A stretch of 64,000 nt of DNA from Gnetum montanum (lineage: Eukaryota; Streptophyta; Gnetopsida; Gnetales; Gnetaceae). Location: NCBI GenBank assembly GCA_015680685.1, contig MNCI01004374.1, forward strand, positions 124,697-188,696, read 5' to 3'. Positions 36,928-47,953 of this stretch are shown one piece after another. A model generated the notes under the pieces. The model saw only the letters and a program-made list of their open reading frames with translations, did no database searches and was not told the origin of the DNA. Every line of letters starts with the position of its first letter. Positions within the stretch are counted from its first letter, which is position 1. The position numbers and the translations under genes were made by a program.

Positions 36928-37677
36928 NNNNNNNNNNNNNNNNNNNNNNNNNNNNNNNNNNNNNNNNNNNNNNNNNNNNNNNNNNNNNNNNNNNNNNNNN
37001 NNNNNNNNNNNNNNNNNNNNNNNNNNNNNNNNNNNNNNNNNNNNNNNNNNNNNNNNNNNNNNNNNNNNNNNNNNNNNNNNNNNNNNNNNNNNNNNNNNNN
37101 NNNNNNNNNNNNNNNNNNNNNNNNNNNNNNNNNNNNNNNNNNNNNNNNNNNNNNNNNNNNNNNNNNNNNNNNNNNNNNNNNNNNNNNNNNNNNNNNNNNN
37201 NNNNNNNNNNNNNNNNNNNNNNNNNNNNNNNNNNNNNNNNNNNNNNNNNNNNNNNNNNNNNNNNNNNNNNNNNNNNNNNNNNNNNNNNNNNNNNNNNNNN
37301 NNNNNNNNNNNNNNNNNNNNNNNNNNNNNNNNNNNNNNNNNNNNNNNNNNNNNNNNNNNNNNNNNNNNNNNNNNNNNNNNNNNNNNNNNNNNNNNNNNNN
37401 NNNNNNNNNNNNNNNNNNNNNNNNNNNNNNNNNNNNNNNNNNNNNNNNNNNNNNNNNNNNNNNNNNNNNNNNNNNNNNNNNNNNNNNNNNNNNNNNNNNN
37501 NNNNNNNNNNNNNNNNNNNNNNNNNNNNNNNNNNNNNNNNNNNNNNNNNNNNNNNNNNNNNNNNNNNNNNNNNNNNNNNNNNNNNNNNNNNNNNNNNNNN
37601 NNNNNNNNNNNNNNNNNNNNNNNNNNNNNNNNNNNNNNNNNNNNNNNNNNNNNNNNNNNNNNNNNNNNNNNNNNNNN
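36928..37677. other. Assembly gap of 750 N
   Basis: It hides the polypurine tract and most of B's right LTR. If B's LTRs are equal in length, the right one should begin about 20 bases into the gap. Confidence 0.99.
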
Positions 37678-37836
37678 GTGACAAATATAACACTAGTCTA
37701 GGTGGGAAGACAGTAAACTGCGACTTAAGGATAATTGTCTAGGTGCCACAACTAGTCCGTCCGTGGAGTTCGACCGGATCGTGCATGCAACGCTCATTTC
37801 GTATGGTTGAGTGTAGGGGTACCTCGCCACTCATCA
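37678..37836 (+). repeat. 3' LTR of element B, visible end
   Basis: It aligns with 29872-30022, with one insertion of about 11 bases (GGTGCCACAAC region near 37741) and scattered transitions. It ends CTCATCA followed by the target duplication CTGCA. Confidence 0.9.
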
Positions 37837-37849
37837 CTGCATCAACCTA

Positions 37850-38610
37850 TAAGGGTTATGCCAACCTTGCAAGGGTCATGTAGGCCCTAAAAGCCACATT
37901 GGCCCTAACAAGGCCAGCCCTAAGGACTAGCAACAAGGGTTGTCACCAACTACCTACATAGTTACTACCCTTTCCAATGACCTCTTTCTCTATCTGTTGT
38001 CCTCCCACTCCACGCATGTCATCACTTGGTTGGATATTATGTTCCACTGCCTAGCCACATTGCATGCTACCTTGGCCACCATTCACCTACCACTTTACAA
38101 ACACTAATGGTGCCATAGATCACAAGCATTCTTGGGCTTCATGAACACCATCGATGCCATGGATCATAGGCATCCCTAACATTGATAGCACCATTAATCA
38201 TAGGCACTCTTGGCACTAATGGTGCCATCAATCATAAGCATCCTTGGCACCGAAAATGTTGTTAATCATAGGCATGCCTAGCACCGATGGTGCCAATGAT
38301 CATAGGCACCCCTGGCATTGATAACACCATAGATCATAAGCACCCTTGCAATTGATAGCATCACCAATCATAGGCATTCCCTAGCCCTCTAATGTAGCTA
38401 TTATAGGTCACATGGACTCTATTTTGGGTTGTGTATACCCTAAAAAAGAGTTGTGCAAGCCTTGAGGGAGTCATGTGAGCCCTATGTAGGGCCACATAGG
38501 TCTTAAAAAGGGGCCACACAAGTCCTTAGATGGGTCATGCAGGCCCCATAGGGGACCGCACAGGCCCTAGTGGGGGCCATGTAGGCTCCAAAGATGGCTG
38601 CATAGGCTTA
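37850..38610 (+). repeat. Two interleaved minisatellites in element A
   Basis: One type, built on GGGTCATGYAGGCCCTA, occurs at 37850-37935 and 38400-38610 with about 30-base spacing. The other, built on GGTGCCATCAATCATAGGCA, occurs about eight times at 38100-38390 with about 36-base spacing. All copies are imperfect. Tandem repeats downstream of integrase are known in Tat/Ogre-type elements. Confidence 0.8.
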
Positions 38611-39189
38611 AGCACAAACCCCCCTTCTCCCACCACTACACAACATGCCTCCATAGCCAGCATCACTTATTGTCTTTGGGTGCAATGCTTCTTTCCCTTA
38701 GCCATCCACCACCAAGTGCATGCCTTCAAAGCCATGCAACAGACATTGTGGCCACTAATACTTGAGATGTCAATCTACATTGCTTATCCATCATCCTACA
38801 CAACCATCGCTACCATAGTCCTCCACCCTAGTTGTTGATTTATTTCCAACATCACCTGCTCTACCATCTATGCCATTGCCGATGCACCATGGAGACCATC
38901 GCTATCGTATGATAGTAAAATTCATCATTAATAAATGAAAGATTTGAAATTCTCATCAACTAATGAAAAATTCAAATTCCTTTCAACAAATCCATTAGTT
39001 AAATAAAAAACGTGTGAAATTTTTTTTAAATTGAAATTTGGCACATGGATAGCAATAGGGATAAGAATTTTGTAATTAAGTGCGCTCACACTAGAGTAGT
39101 ACTAGGATGGATGATCTCTTAGGAAGTCTGATTTTTTGTGCTAAAAGGTTCTAGACTCCAAAAGCTATGGCTTTTGATTTTGAAAGCCT

Positions 39190-40261
39190 TTTTGATGAAC
39201 AAAGAGTTATTTCCTACATATTTAGCGAGTGAGAAACAACATCTGCTATGTCCACCATGGGCCTTAGATTAGCATGAATATTAATACCCACACATATTAG
39301 CAAAGTTACAAGATTTGGATGCTAATGTATTATGCCTACAAGAAGTCTTTCCATGGGAGTTTCTATACCAATTCCAACCAAACTTGGAAAAGATGGGATA
39401 CAGAGGTATTTATAAGTAAATAGGTTCTTGTGGAAGTTCTTCTTTTGAGCCATACAGATTAGCCTATTGCAGAAATCACAACATGGATAGCTATGCAATC
39501 TTTTATAAAGAAGCCAAGTTTTAATTAGTACAAAGATTTGAATGAAGTTTAGAAAATATGATTTTTGAAATTCCAAAAATTCAAGTAATGGAAAGGAAAG
39601 AACAATCAAGGTTTTGAAAAAGTCACATAGCTTTGGCATTGATTCTAATAGTCTATCTATCAAGAAGATGTGTATGCCTAGTTGACACACATTTGATTGC
39701 CAGACCAATATGTTCAGATGTTAGACTATGTCAAGGAGCATATTTGATTAAGTAGATAGAAGAAATTTTTAAGAATAAGTTATTTTTAAGTTATACTGAT
39801 CCAGTTCCATTTATTCTTTGTGGAGACATCAATGCAAAAGTTGGAAGTAGTGTTTATCAATTCTTAAAATATGGATCTGTAAAGGAATCCTTAGAAGATG
39901 AACCTAATTTGAAGAAGATGTTTTCATCAATTCAGCATGCAATTCCATTGGCCAGTGCATATTCTTCTTACTTTGAATCTTCAGTAGGTAAATCAGATTC
40001 CAGAATTCAAGAACAAATGATGTTGATGGATAGTGCTCATCAAGAACCATAGTTAAGTAATTATTTTGCTATGATTAATGAGGATGGATCAACAACATTC
40101 TTCATTGAGACTGTATATTATATTTGGTTTGATGTTCAATTCTTCAAAGTTATCAAGTTGCTAGAGTTGATTTCTAAAGAGGAAGTTGAGAAGAATCAAG
40201 ATCAAGCCTTGCCATCCCAAACAAGACCACCCTATCATATACCACTTATGGTAGAATTATG
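39190..40261 (+). pseudogene. CCR4-like: CCR4-type deadenylase nuclease domain, pseudogene
   Basis: About 350 codons match in order the exonuclease-endonuclease-phosphatase domain of plant CCR4, the poly(A)-shortening subunit of the CCR4-NOT complex. Landmarks: CPPWAL (about 39.26 kb), DANVLCLQEV with the metal-binding Glu (39.32-39.35 kb), GYRGIYK, YAIFYKEAKF, VDTHLIA, FILCGDINA (normally CGDFN; 39.82 kb), PLASAYSSYF, and the C-terminal LPSQTRPPYHIPL, where the catalytic SDH has become PYH. Stops and frameshifts are present. I see no intron-sized interruption, which suggests a retrocopy. It lies within element A, directly upstream of another element's 3' end, so it may have been captured by either. 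Confidence 0.75.
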
Positions 40262-40599
40262 ATTATTTTCATTAATTCATAAGGTTGATCAAGAGTAGGA
40301 AGTATCTCACACTTATTTTTATTTATAATATTATTATTTTCTTCATTGTTTAATTTATATTTTAAATTAGATTCGTAAAATATCAAAGGTAATGATAATT
40401 GATAATAAGAGAGTTTTCCTTGCCTTCACTTGGATAACCAGATATAAGTTGCACTTGTGTGATCCTGGTTAGGACTGGTGGTTGGTGGTTGGTAGATCTT
40501 TAATTCATTTCTTGACATTATCTTAGAAAATAAGGCAAGTATTAATAAAATAATATTTAATGCTTCTCTTGTTTGTAAAATAAGGAAGAAATAACTTCA

Positions 40600-41272
40600 A
40601 TTCCTAAAGAGAAATCAAATTATTGGAGCATAGGATCATGAAAGATGCATGGGAGCTAGAAAAAGAGATAGTGAACATGGACTCATTTGAGGACAAATGA
40701 AACCTAAGGGGGGTAGATTGTCATGTCCCCATTCCAAAATGATGTTGATGCATAACTAAGATGGTACCTCTTCATAAAAAGTGCTATTTTTATTGTAGCA
40801 AGACCTAAAAGGATAGTTGTAATTAAGACCCAAAAGGATGTATTGTAATAATGGACATGTCTCTTGAGGTAACCTTTGGGAGTTTGACCTAAGGCATTTA
40901 TATCGAGGCTTAGAGGTCATGATAGGCATGGAGTGGGAAAGTCAATATAGGTGAGTCACAGGAGTTGGATGAAGTGTGATAGGAAGTGGACTGGTCATCC
41001 CTTTTATTTGGGTAATAGGTCTAACCATGGTGGCAATGCTAGATTGCCTCTAAGGATAGATGCTAAAGGAAGAAAACCCTAAGGAACACTCTTAGAGAAT
41101 GATCTAGATACACTATTCCATATTAGTAAAGCATTCTTTTCTTTCTCTTTCTACATTTTTCTTGTTATTTATTTTATGCATAATGTCAAATGTTACATAT
41201 ATTTTGCATTTGGTATATTTTCTTTGTATGAATAATGTCTAATATATTGCATATTTGACATTTTCCATGACA
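40600..41272 (+). mobile_element. 3' end of a truncated gypsy (chromovirus-like) element with its LTR
   Basis: The LTR at 40719-41272 has 7-base terminal inverted repeats, TGTCATG and CATGACA. Upstream is a purine tract AAGGGGGG (40706-40713), preceded by a Glu/Asp-rich end (DSFEDK) like the tail of a chromodomain polyprotein. Flanks TAGAT and TCTGG do not match, so this is the 3' remnant of an element whose 5' part is lost, not a solo LTR. Confidence 0.7.
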
Positions 41273-42280
41273 TCTGGGGATAGGATGTCATAAGTAGCGT
41301 CTATGAAAACATATCTTCCATGGCATTTAGGCTTCAATGAGTTAAATTGATAGAGGTTAGACTTGTTCTATGGCATGAATTGTTGAGAACTTTTTTCTTT
41401 GAAACATTTTAAATATTTTATATTTATTATAAATAGAGAAAAGGTTGAATTATCGACAAAGTTTTTTATATTTTTAATTGGAATGTAATTACATTCGCTT
41501 AAATTATACTAGGCATATTGTTAATTGAATACATTATCTCATGACAAACTTAAGGCTCTAGGTCTTCCTTACTCAAGGACTTGGTATAAGAAGCATCATG
41601 GCATATTGAACATGAACCATGGGAATACTCATGGGAAGTGACTTGAATAGGGATTAAACCTATACTAGGAGCAAAGTTTCTATTGTCTATGGACCATGTT
41701 CTGATGGTAGTACAACATGCAGTCATAAGGTATTGCAAGTGTACATACCTAAAAATGTTTTCTAACAGTCATATGTCCTATTGCAACCATGGAACTTTAA
41801 TGAGAGAAAAGTTTCTATTATTTACAAATAATGTTTTTATGGCAATGCAACAATTATCTAATTACTAAAAAAAGAGAAAAAAAAGAAAATAATTAGGTAA
41901 TAAGGTGTTTTGGTTGCTAAGTTCCCTCTTGTTCATAGCCACAAAACAAGGTCATTATGTTGATGCATAAAGAGTCTCCATCACCAACAACTACTATTAG
42001 TAGGGAAGACTATGTCTTTTAAAAAGGTATATTGTCATAAGACATGAATAAGTTGATAAATAATAATTCATAAATGTTTGAATATGATAGTGCAATGTAC
42101 TTATATTATTCTTTTGAAGTAATTTACTTAAGTTGTCACTCAATGTCTTGATATTTACTAAGCACTATCACCTTAGTTATTCTTCCATCAAAAAGTTTTT
42201 CTTTATTATTTTTACCTTCTTTTAACTTTACTTTATTTTCTATTGTATTTTTATTAAAATTTGTTGAAGAATTTTTTTGG
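41273..42280. other. Element A spacer without recognised gene
   Basis: AT-rich DNA. Short open stretches at 41550-41868 on both strands have no resemblance to known families. I see no repeat of note. Confidence 0.5.
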
Positions 42281-42289
42281 ACTAGAAAG

Positions 42290-42620
42290 TGCAAGAGGGT
42301 GCAACTTGTAGTCACTTGAAGTCCTACTGTGGGCTTCATTGCAAGTTGCAATCACCTTAGAAGATCAATTTCTTAAAGTCTAGCACCTATGAAGGGATGT
42401 GACTCATAGTTGGTCACATTTTGAGAATTCATGTTTAGGTTTTGGACAATGCAGATGGCTGTGACTCACAACTTATCACATTGTAATGTCATTATTTCAA
42501 ATTTAAAATTAGTCTGGATAGCTACAACACATAGTTGGTCGTAATCTCATTTTTTTTAAAAAAAAAAAGCTTTTTGCCTTCATGTTGTAAAAAGCTACAA
42601 CTCAATCCATTGTAACCTAA
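42290..42620 (+). promoter_or_regulatory. Dyad-word cluster before A's accessory ORF
   Basis: Words such as TGTGACTCATAGTTGGTCACA-like pairs (arms TGTGAC and GTCACA at about 42400), GTGACTCACAACTTATCACA and GCTACAACACATAGTTGGTC recur five to six times. They are related to the ACTATGACTCATAGT word of D's LTR. No clear TATA box follows. By position it corresponds to B's internal promoter block, lying 130 bases before the accessory ORF. Confidence 0.45.
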
Positions 42621-42750
42621 TTAAGAAACAAAAAATAAAAACATGTTTCAACAAAACAAAACCTCCTTTTCAATCACAAAGTGCTACAAGACACATTCTA
42701 GAGCTAAGGCAATCAACCATTGCAAGCATACCCACCAAATCTAATCTCCA

Positions 42751-45010
42751 TGGCTTCATTTCCTTTCCAAAATGCCTAAGGTAGGCTTCAAAAATCTTGT
42801 TCTTTAGGGTTTTTTCTCATGGATTTTCTATTGCAACCAGATTTAGGACATCAACGTTGTTTTTTGAGCTAAATCAAGATTTTATGAATGATTTTTGAAC
42901 TTATGGTGTCTTCCTTGGTTTGTTACTCTATATTTTTACCTTCTTTCAAACATTTTTATGTTTTTGTAGGATTAATGGACTAGATTTTTAATTTTTTCTC
43001 TTCTCACTTGGAGGCTTTTTGTTCATGTTGAACACGTAATTAGACATTAGGACAATGCTAGGAACTATGGAAAAGAATTAGAACTTATGTACTTTTAAAA
43101 TGCTACAATTCTAGTTCTTACTTAGGAGTGAAATTAATTATCTCAATTATAGCATCATAGCACTAGGAATGTACATGCTTGGAACTTAATTTCACTCCTA
43201 GGGAGAGCATTAAGTACAATTGGAGCTATCTTCCTTGAGATAATTTAATATTAAGATAAATTATTTTTCTAAGCTAGAGCTATCTTGCATTGTATTATGT
43301 TCTCAATTTAATGTACATCATTATGAAGAGTAATCACTATGTACTTTAAATTTTCCATCTATCACATATTGGCATTCATCATCTTTGCACGAGGCAATTA
43401 CATTGAGGATAATGTAGACCTAGTAGGGGGTATCAACAATGTTGATATTTTTAAACTATGAATGTCATGGTCCCAGTTCTCTTTACGATTCCTTGAATTT
43501 AATTGAACCATGTATTTGGAAATTGAATATTAGGTGTTGTTGCATTTTTTTTATGTTTAGTTATGCACTATATTATCTATATATGTGTACTGATCTTCCC
43601 TATTGTAAGGAACTTCTTACACTTCCTAGCATAAGAGGGGACATTTGCAAGGACAATCTTTAGTGGCTACAAATCTAATTTCATGGAGACGTGCTCAAGA
43701 GGAGTAGAAATGTGGTCATAGGGAGTGCGTGGAGCATGAGCGTCGAGAGGTAAAGTGTCCTAGAGTGCCATTGTGGGAACCTAGGAACTTTAGGCCTCTA
43801 ATGGAGGTGGTAAACTTACCAGATGTCATAGCCTTGATAATGCATGATTTGGAGTTGATCTTGACCAAAGATGATGTTTTCTACAAGTAGGAGGCTCATT
43901 AATTCTACCTCATATTCTAGAGGACCTCTCCTACTTTTTGAACCTTTCAAGTTGGCACTAGGTTCTATGACATCATCAAGGCCCTCATTTCCAAGATCCT
44001 AGAGATGCAAGTAGGACCAAATAGACAATATTTTGTGGTGACCTTGTCAATGTAAAAGACCTAGATGGCGAAGCTCTTTCTTGATGTAGCCATGGATGAG
44101 ATAGGATGGCCTTACAAGAATCTTTCTTCTAAAAGGATGATTATTACAAAGGTTATCATAATGAACATCCTTGCATCCTCAATTACCCGTACATTATTTT
44201 GTCCAAGATGGAATTGGTGATTCAAGATGCTAATGGGGTTCCTTTCCCATAGATGATCTTAGCATTGTATTAGCACTTCTGAATTTGGCCACCTACATTG
44301 CCCATCAAGGAGATCATGACCTAGGGCAAGAGATCAATTCCCAAACTTGGGATGTTCCTTCTATGCACAATAATTGCATAGGACACACTTTGAGAAGGTT
44401 TGATGGATCCAAGATCCATGGATTCTAAGAGATACTGGCAGGGCTACTTGGAAGGCCCAGTATGCCGATCTATAGTAGTAATAATAGTAGTAGTAGCCAT
44501 AGTAATAGTAGAGTATAGTGGGAGTGGATCCAACTTTGGAGGAAGCCAAATCTTGGCTCATGATCCATTTGGATGCTCATTAGGAAAATCTCATTACATA
44601 GTACAATAAGATGGAGGTGCATGTCCATGCTAATTGCACTAGATTGGAGAGGAGGTAGTATAGTTTGGCCTCCAATGTGAAGATCCTAGGACATCATTTA
44701 TTCTCTTGGATGAGCAATCTCCATCAAACAATGAGTCATTAGGAGGTGCATGAATTGATAGACCCAAAATTTACACCTATGTGATTCTTAATTATCGATG
44801 CAAATCAAGCAAGACCATCTAGCCCTAGTGAGCAGGTGGATGATGAAGTTATAGAGTAGGAATTTATGAGTAAGAAGGTAGTTGATGATTTACCTCAACC
44901 TCCCTTTTTAGTAGAGGCCCTTGCATCCCCTATACGAGAAGGTTCAGCCCCTTTGGCTTAAGCATCCTTGTTCCCTATTTCTTCTTTTCCTTCTCTAGTT
45001 GGATATGTTG
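42751..45010 (+). pseudogene. Accessory ORF region of element A (degenerate)
   Basis: A start-like ATGGCTTCATTTCC at 42751 is followed by T-rich, non-coding-looking DNA. Coding pattern is clear from about 43690 to 44450, with pieces such as RNFRPLMEVVNLPD, RFYDIIKALISKI and FLDVAMDEIGWPYKNL in overlapping frames with many stops. A trinucleotide (AGT)n microsatellite lies near 44470-44515. The position between integrase and the 3' LTR is the same as B's accessory ORF. I do not assign a function. Confidence 0.45.
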
Positions 45011-45128
45011 GATGTTATTACAAGGGAAACTATTCTATTATTTCATCTCTATTTATTGTATTTTCATTAATTCATGTACATTCTTTCACTCTCTTTTATT
45101 AGGATGACAAAGAGCTAGTTGGATGCTA

Positions 45129-46078
45129 TGTTAGGATGAGAATTGATGCTCTTTGCACTTTGTTCCCCTATTTTCCAAGCTTGGGAAAATAGTTGAGGGC
45201 CCATGTGATCCATAGCCACCTGCATCTTAGAGTCTCAACCCATAAGATGAGTTCTAATATATTTTCAACTCATCAAGAAAACATTGCTCATCCTACGGTT
45301 ATCAAGAGTTGAATTCTAGCATCAGAGGACAAAAGAACAAGTGGAGTTAGTATTAAGTGAACATGGCGATAGTAAGGAAGTTGTATCTACATTGAACAAA
45401 GTACTACTAGCTCATGTGACCCACATGAGCCCACAGCTTAGAGTTCCTTCATCATGCCACTCATAATTTAATTATAAGTAGAAAAGAAAATCCATTAGTG
45501 TGAGCTCCTATGGCTCACACCCATGTCACAATCATTATGAATCTTTCCCACTTAGTTCTACAATTCAACCATTTGGATTTGAATACTCAACCATTAGGAA
45601 TGATTAAGTAAGACTGCTAATTGTAGTAAGTCATAGTAGTTGATTGACTTGAAGATTCTTCTTTGGAAGGGAGCTACGATCCAACTGCAACCCACACTTG
45701 ACTACAATCATTAGCCAAAAGTTATTTTAACCATCAACAGAAGATGTTTTTGTAGTGATTTGAAGTAAAACTACAAAAGGAATTCTAGAGATATATAGAG
45801 AGATGGATAGACAAAGATATATAGATACACAAAGAATAGGAGATAAATATTCATAGAATTTACAAATCTAATATTGAAGATATTCATGATTGTTGTAATG
45901 AGAATTATTTCTTAAGACTAATGATTAAATGATAATGTATGTGTTCTTGTTAGAGTGACTTAATGTTAAGTGTTATTCATCATACTTCTAGCACCTTACC
46001 CTCATGTAACCCATGGTCCTACATGTGATTAACTTCTACATTCTACAACACAAGTACTATGAGACAAGAACTATAACA
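45129..46078 (+). repeat. 3' LTR of element A
   Basis: It starts TGTTAGGATG and ends ATAACA, aligning with 21316-22276. It contains a near-perfect dyad GCTCATGTG ACC CACATGAGC (about 45412-45432) and GTGAGC…GCTCAC (about 45508-45526). The flank continues with 39 bases that resemble those immediately before the 5' LTR. Confidence 0.85.
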
Positions 46079-47180
46079 CCCTTGTTTTCATGTTTTTCTT
46101 AGCTCTACCTTATTCACATCAAATCATATCATCAATTCACTAATGTAGGAAAAACAATAATCTATGTGATCAGAGCCACAATATTTGAAGGTATTTTCAA
46201 GTGGACTATATGCATGTTTCTCAATTTCATTTATAAATTTTTAAACAAGTTTTTATGCTATGTTATCAAGATCTAATTCCTCTTAAACTACATTAATTTT
46301 TTTTGTAGTTTTATGTTCTTCTCTACTAGTCTAGCCCTAGCTAATGCTGTAAAATTAATTAAAGACTTCCTGAATTTCTATAGGATTTCTAGAAAGTATA
46401 TTTTCTCTAGCTACTAAATCTTTTTTTATGGTTATTATACTTATTCCATTGATCATAACTCAACTATTCTCTTAGACTAACATTATTCATTAGAATGTTT
46501 ACTCTTATTTTGCTTAATGTGGAGTATTTTGTCCCTACACTTTTCTAAGGCTCCTAATAGTTGATACTTCATAAAGAAGGTATTTTTAAGTTGTTCCCAT
46601 AACTTACTGAATTATTTGGATAGAATATATAACAAAAATGTTGCATCTTTTCATAGAGAAAAAAATTCTTTAAAATTTTGTTTTCTTATCTAAATAATTG
46701 GCATGGAAAAAAGACTCAAATAAACTCATATGAAATAAAGGGTAATCATCTTTGTTTTTCTCAAATATAGGTATTTCTTTTAGGTTGATATTAGGTAATC
46801 TTGGGGTTCTTTCTCCTAAACTTGAGGTATCTATGGGATTATTTATCATATTATCATAAAGAATGGTGTGGAGTCACTGTCATCCTTATAAATAATATTG
46901 CCAAAAACATAGATTTCTTTTATTCTTATTCTAACCTTTGTGAGTTCTCTTTGAATATCATTAAAAGTATTTTATCTAATTCTTTGATCAATTATTATGA
47001 TGATAATCTTTTCATTTTCATCAGATTTTTCTTATAAATTCATTTTCACTATAGTTAAGGTAGTAGTGAAAGGTTCATGATTTTTAATATTTTTCACAAA
47101 CATCCTATTTCATCTTTCCACCTATCATCCTTACCTTTAAGTAAAAGCTTTAAAGTTATCTTTAACTTGTTGAAATAATT
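46079..47180 (-). pseudogene. Gag region of element H (degenerate)
   Basis: On the minus strand a gag-core pattern is visible near 46.5-46.65 kb (KLWEQLKNTFFMKYQLLGAL followed by a Lys/Asn-rich stretch), as in Athila/Tat Gag. It lies between the primer site at 47.2 kb and the break at 46079 where A inserted; the pol part continues at 21315. Frames shift and stops are frequent. Confidence 0.6.
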
Positions 47181-47185
47181 CATTT

Positions 47186-47202
47186 TCCTAAAAATGATGC
47201 CA
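47186..47202 (-). other. Primer-binding site of element H (tRNA-Asp-like)
   Basis: The minus strand reads TGGCATCATTTTTAGGA four bases inside the LTR end. Relative to the Athila/Tat site it carries transitions and one G-to-T. It sets H's orientation. Confidence 0.6.
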
Positions 47203-47206
47203 AAAA

Positions 47207-47740
47207 TGATAGGCCAAAATTGTATAATAAAAAATCATCATAGTACATAATCCTGACAACTCATTTAAACAATAAATAAATAAATGATCCAAGACAAGTA
47301 TGACCTATAACGAAGTTCACTTGACATGTCTCTCCTTGTGAAGTTATTCCATTAATAGCTTAATACACTATGAAGATTGATATTCAAACAAATGCTATAA
47401 CTTAAAGATGCAAGTATAAATTAAAAAGTCTATCATTGCTTAAAGATAAAAGATAACAATAACTTATCTATTTTTAAATAAGTAAAAATCCCACATAAGA
47501 TATAAATAAGCCTATTTATAGACTTAATTAATCTATTTCTAGATTAAATAAAGAAATGTCACACCTATTTTGAAGAAAATGGATAACATATTATTAGGAT
47601 TCTTATCAAGATTAAATCACTTCTTGTCAAGAGATCCCAATAATACATGTGCACAAGAAAGGAATTAAACTACCAAAATCCAATCCCATCATCATTTCAT
47701 CAAAAAGGAAGTCTAAATACATATACAAAACAATTAACCA
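47207..47740 (-). repeat. Right (5') LTR of element H
   Basis: It starts TGATAGGCC and ends TTAACCA, aligning with 10127-10700. The flank TATTTTAGAAAT resembles the 14 bases before the left LTR. Confidence 0.8.
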
Positions 47741-47948
47741 TATTTTAGAAATAACTTCCTACTCACTCTTATTATTTACAATTATTTTAACAAAAATATC
47801 AACTATCAACTACTTATATTAATGACAATGGATCCCTAATCCTTTTAAAAATTTTCATGATGTAAGCAACATTGTTAGTAGCTTGAATATTTAATTAGTA
47901 GAGTTCTCCCAATAACACGTCCTACAAGAATAAATAAATAAAATAATA
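47741..47948 (-). repeat. Right (5') LTR of element E, outer part
   Basis: This is the remainder of E's right LTR beyond H. It ends AAAATAATA at 47948, followed by the duplication TTAGA that also precedes E at 5171. The end is TA where CA is expected. Confidence 0.6.
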
Positions 47949-47953
47949 TTAGA

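Larger units (their letters stand above)
29134..37836 (+). mobile_element. Element B: non-autonomous Athila/Tat-related element with gag and accessory ORF
   Basis: The boundaries are exact: TGATGAG at 29134, CTCATCA at 37830-37836, and the duplication CTGCA at 29129-29133 and 37837-37841. The 889-bp left LTR is followed by a tRNA-Asp-like primer site, a 660-codon gag frame, 1.4 kb of spacer, an internal promoter-like block, a 2.7-kb accessory ORF and the right LTR. No protease, RT, RNase H or integrase is present, though a 750-N gap hides most of the right LTR. The ends and LTR tail are related to the solo LTR at 7.6 kb. Confidence 0.9.
21316..46078 (+). mobile_element. Element A: Athila/Tat-type Ty3/gypsy, plus strand, host of B
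   Basis: The LTRs at 21316-22276 and 45129-46078 align throughout. The tRNA-Asp-like primer site follows the first. Gag (22.6-24.8 kb) and protease-RT-RNase H-integrase (25.1-28.4 kb) are in the normal gypsy order. Beyond integrase come minisatellites, a captured gene fragment, another element's 3' end, and an accessory ORF before the 3' LTR. Without B (8.7 kb) it measures about 16 kb. It interrupts element H, and about 39 bases of H's coding sequence are imperfectly duplicated at the two borders. Confidence 0.85.
10127..47740 (-). mobile_element. Element H: Athila/Tat-type Ty3/gypsy, minus strand, split by F and A
   Basis: The two LTRs (10127-10700 and 47207-47740) align throughout and begin TGATAAGCC and TGATAGGCC. 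The tRNA-Asp-like primer site abuts the right one and a purine tract abuts the left one, so it reads leftwards. Gag lies at 46.1-47.2 kb and protease-RT-RNase H at 18.9-21.3 kb, separated by A. F sits just inside the left LTR. Flanking sequences show an imperfect 12-14 base duplication (TATTCTATAGAAAT against TATTTTAGAAAT) rather than a clean 5-base one. Confidence 0.75.
5176..47948 (-). mobile_element. Element E: LTR element carrying an unrecognised long ORF, inserted in D
   Basis: E is flanked by an exact 5-base duplication TTAGA at 5171-5175 and 47949-47953, and its removal rejoins D's reading frame. Its left LTR (5176 to about 5968) and right LTR (9624-10126 plus 47741-47948) are related copies. 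A tRNA-Met-like primer site abuts the right LTR. Only about 3.6 kb lies between the LTRs, and it holds a long minus-strand ORF without visible gag, protease, RT or integrase, plus a solo LTR. The large span is due to H, inserted into E's right LTR. Confidence 0.75.

Noticed and set aside
36837-37742. Long open frames across the gap
   Set aside because: They consist of N-derived unknown codons and carry no information.
40719-41272. Solo LTR
   Set aside because: Flanks TAGAT and TCTGG do not match, and a polypurine tract plus a polyprotein tail precede it, so it is a 3' LTR of a truncated element.
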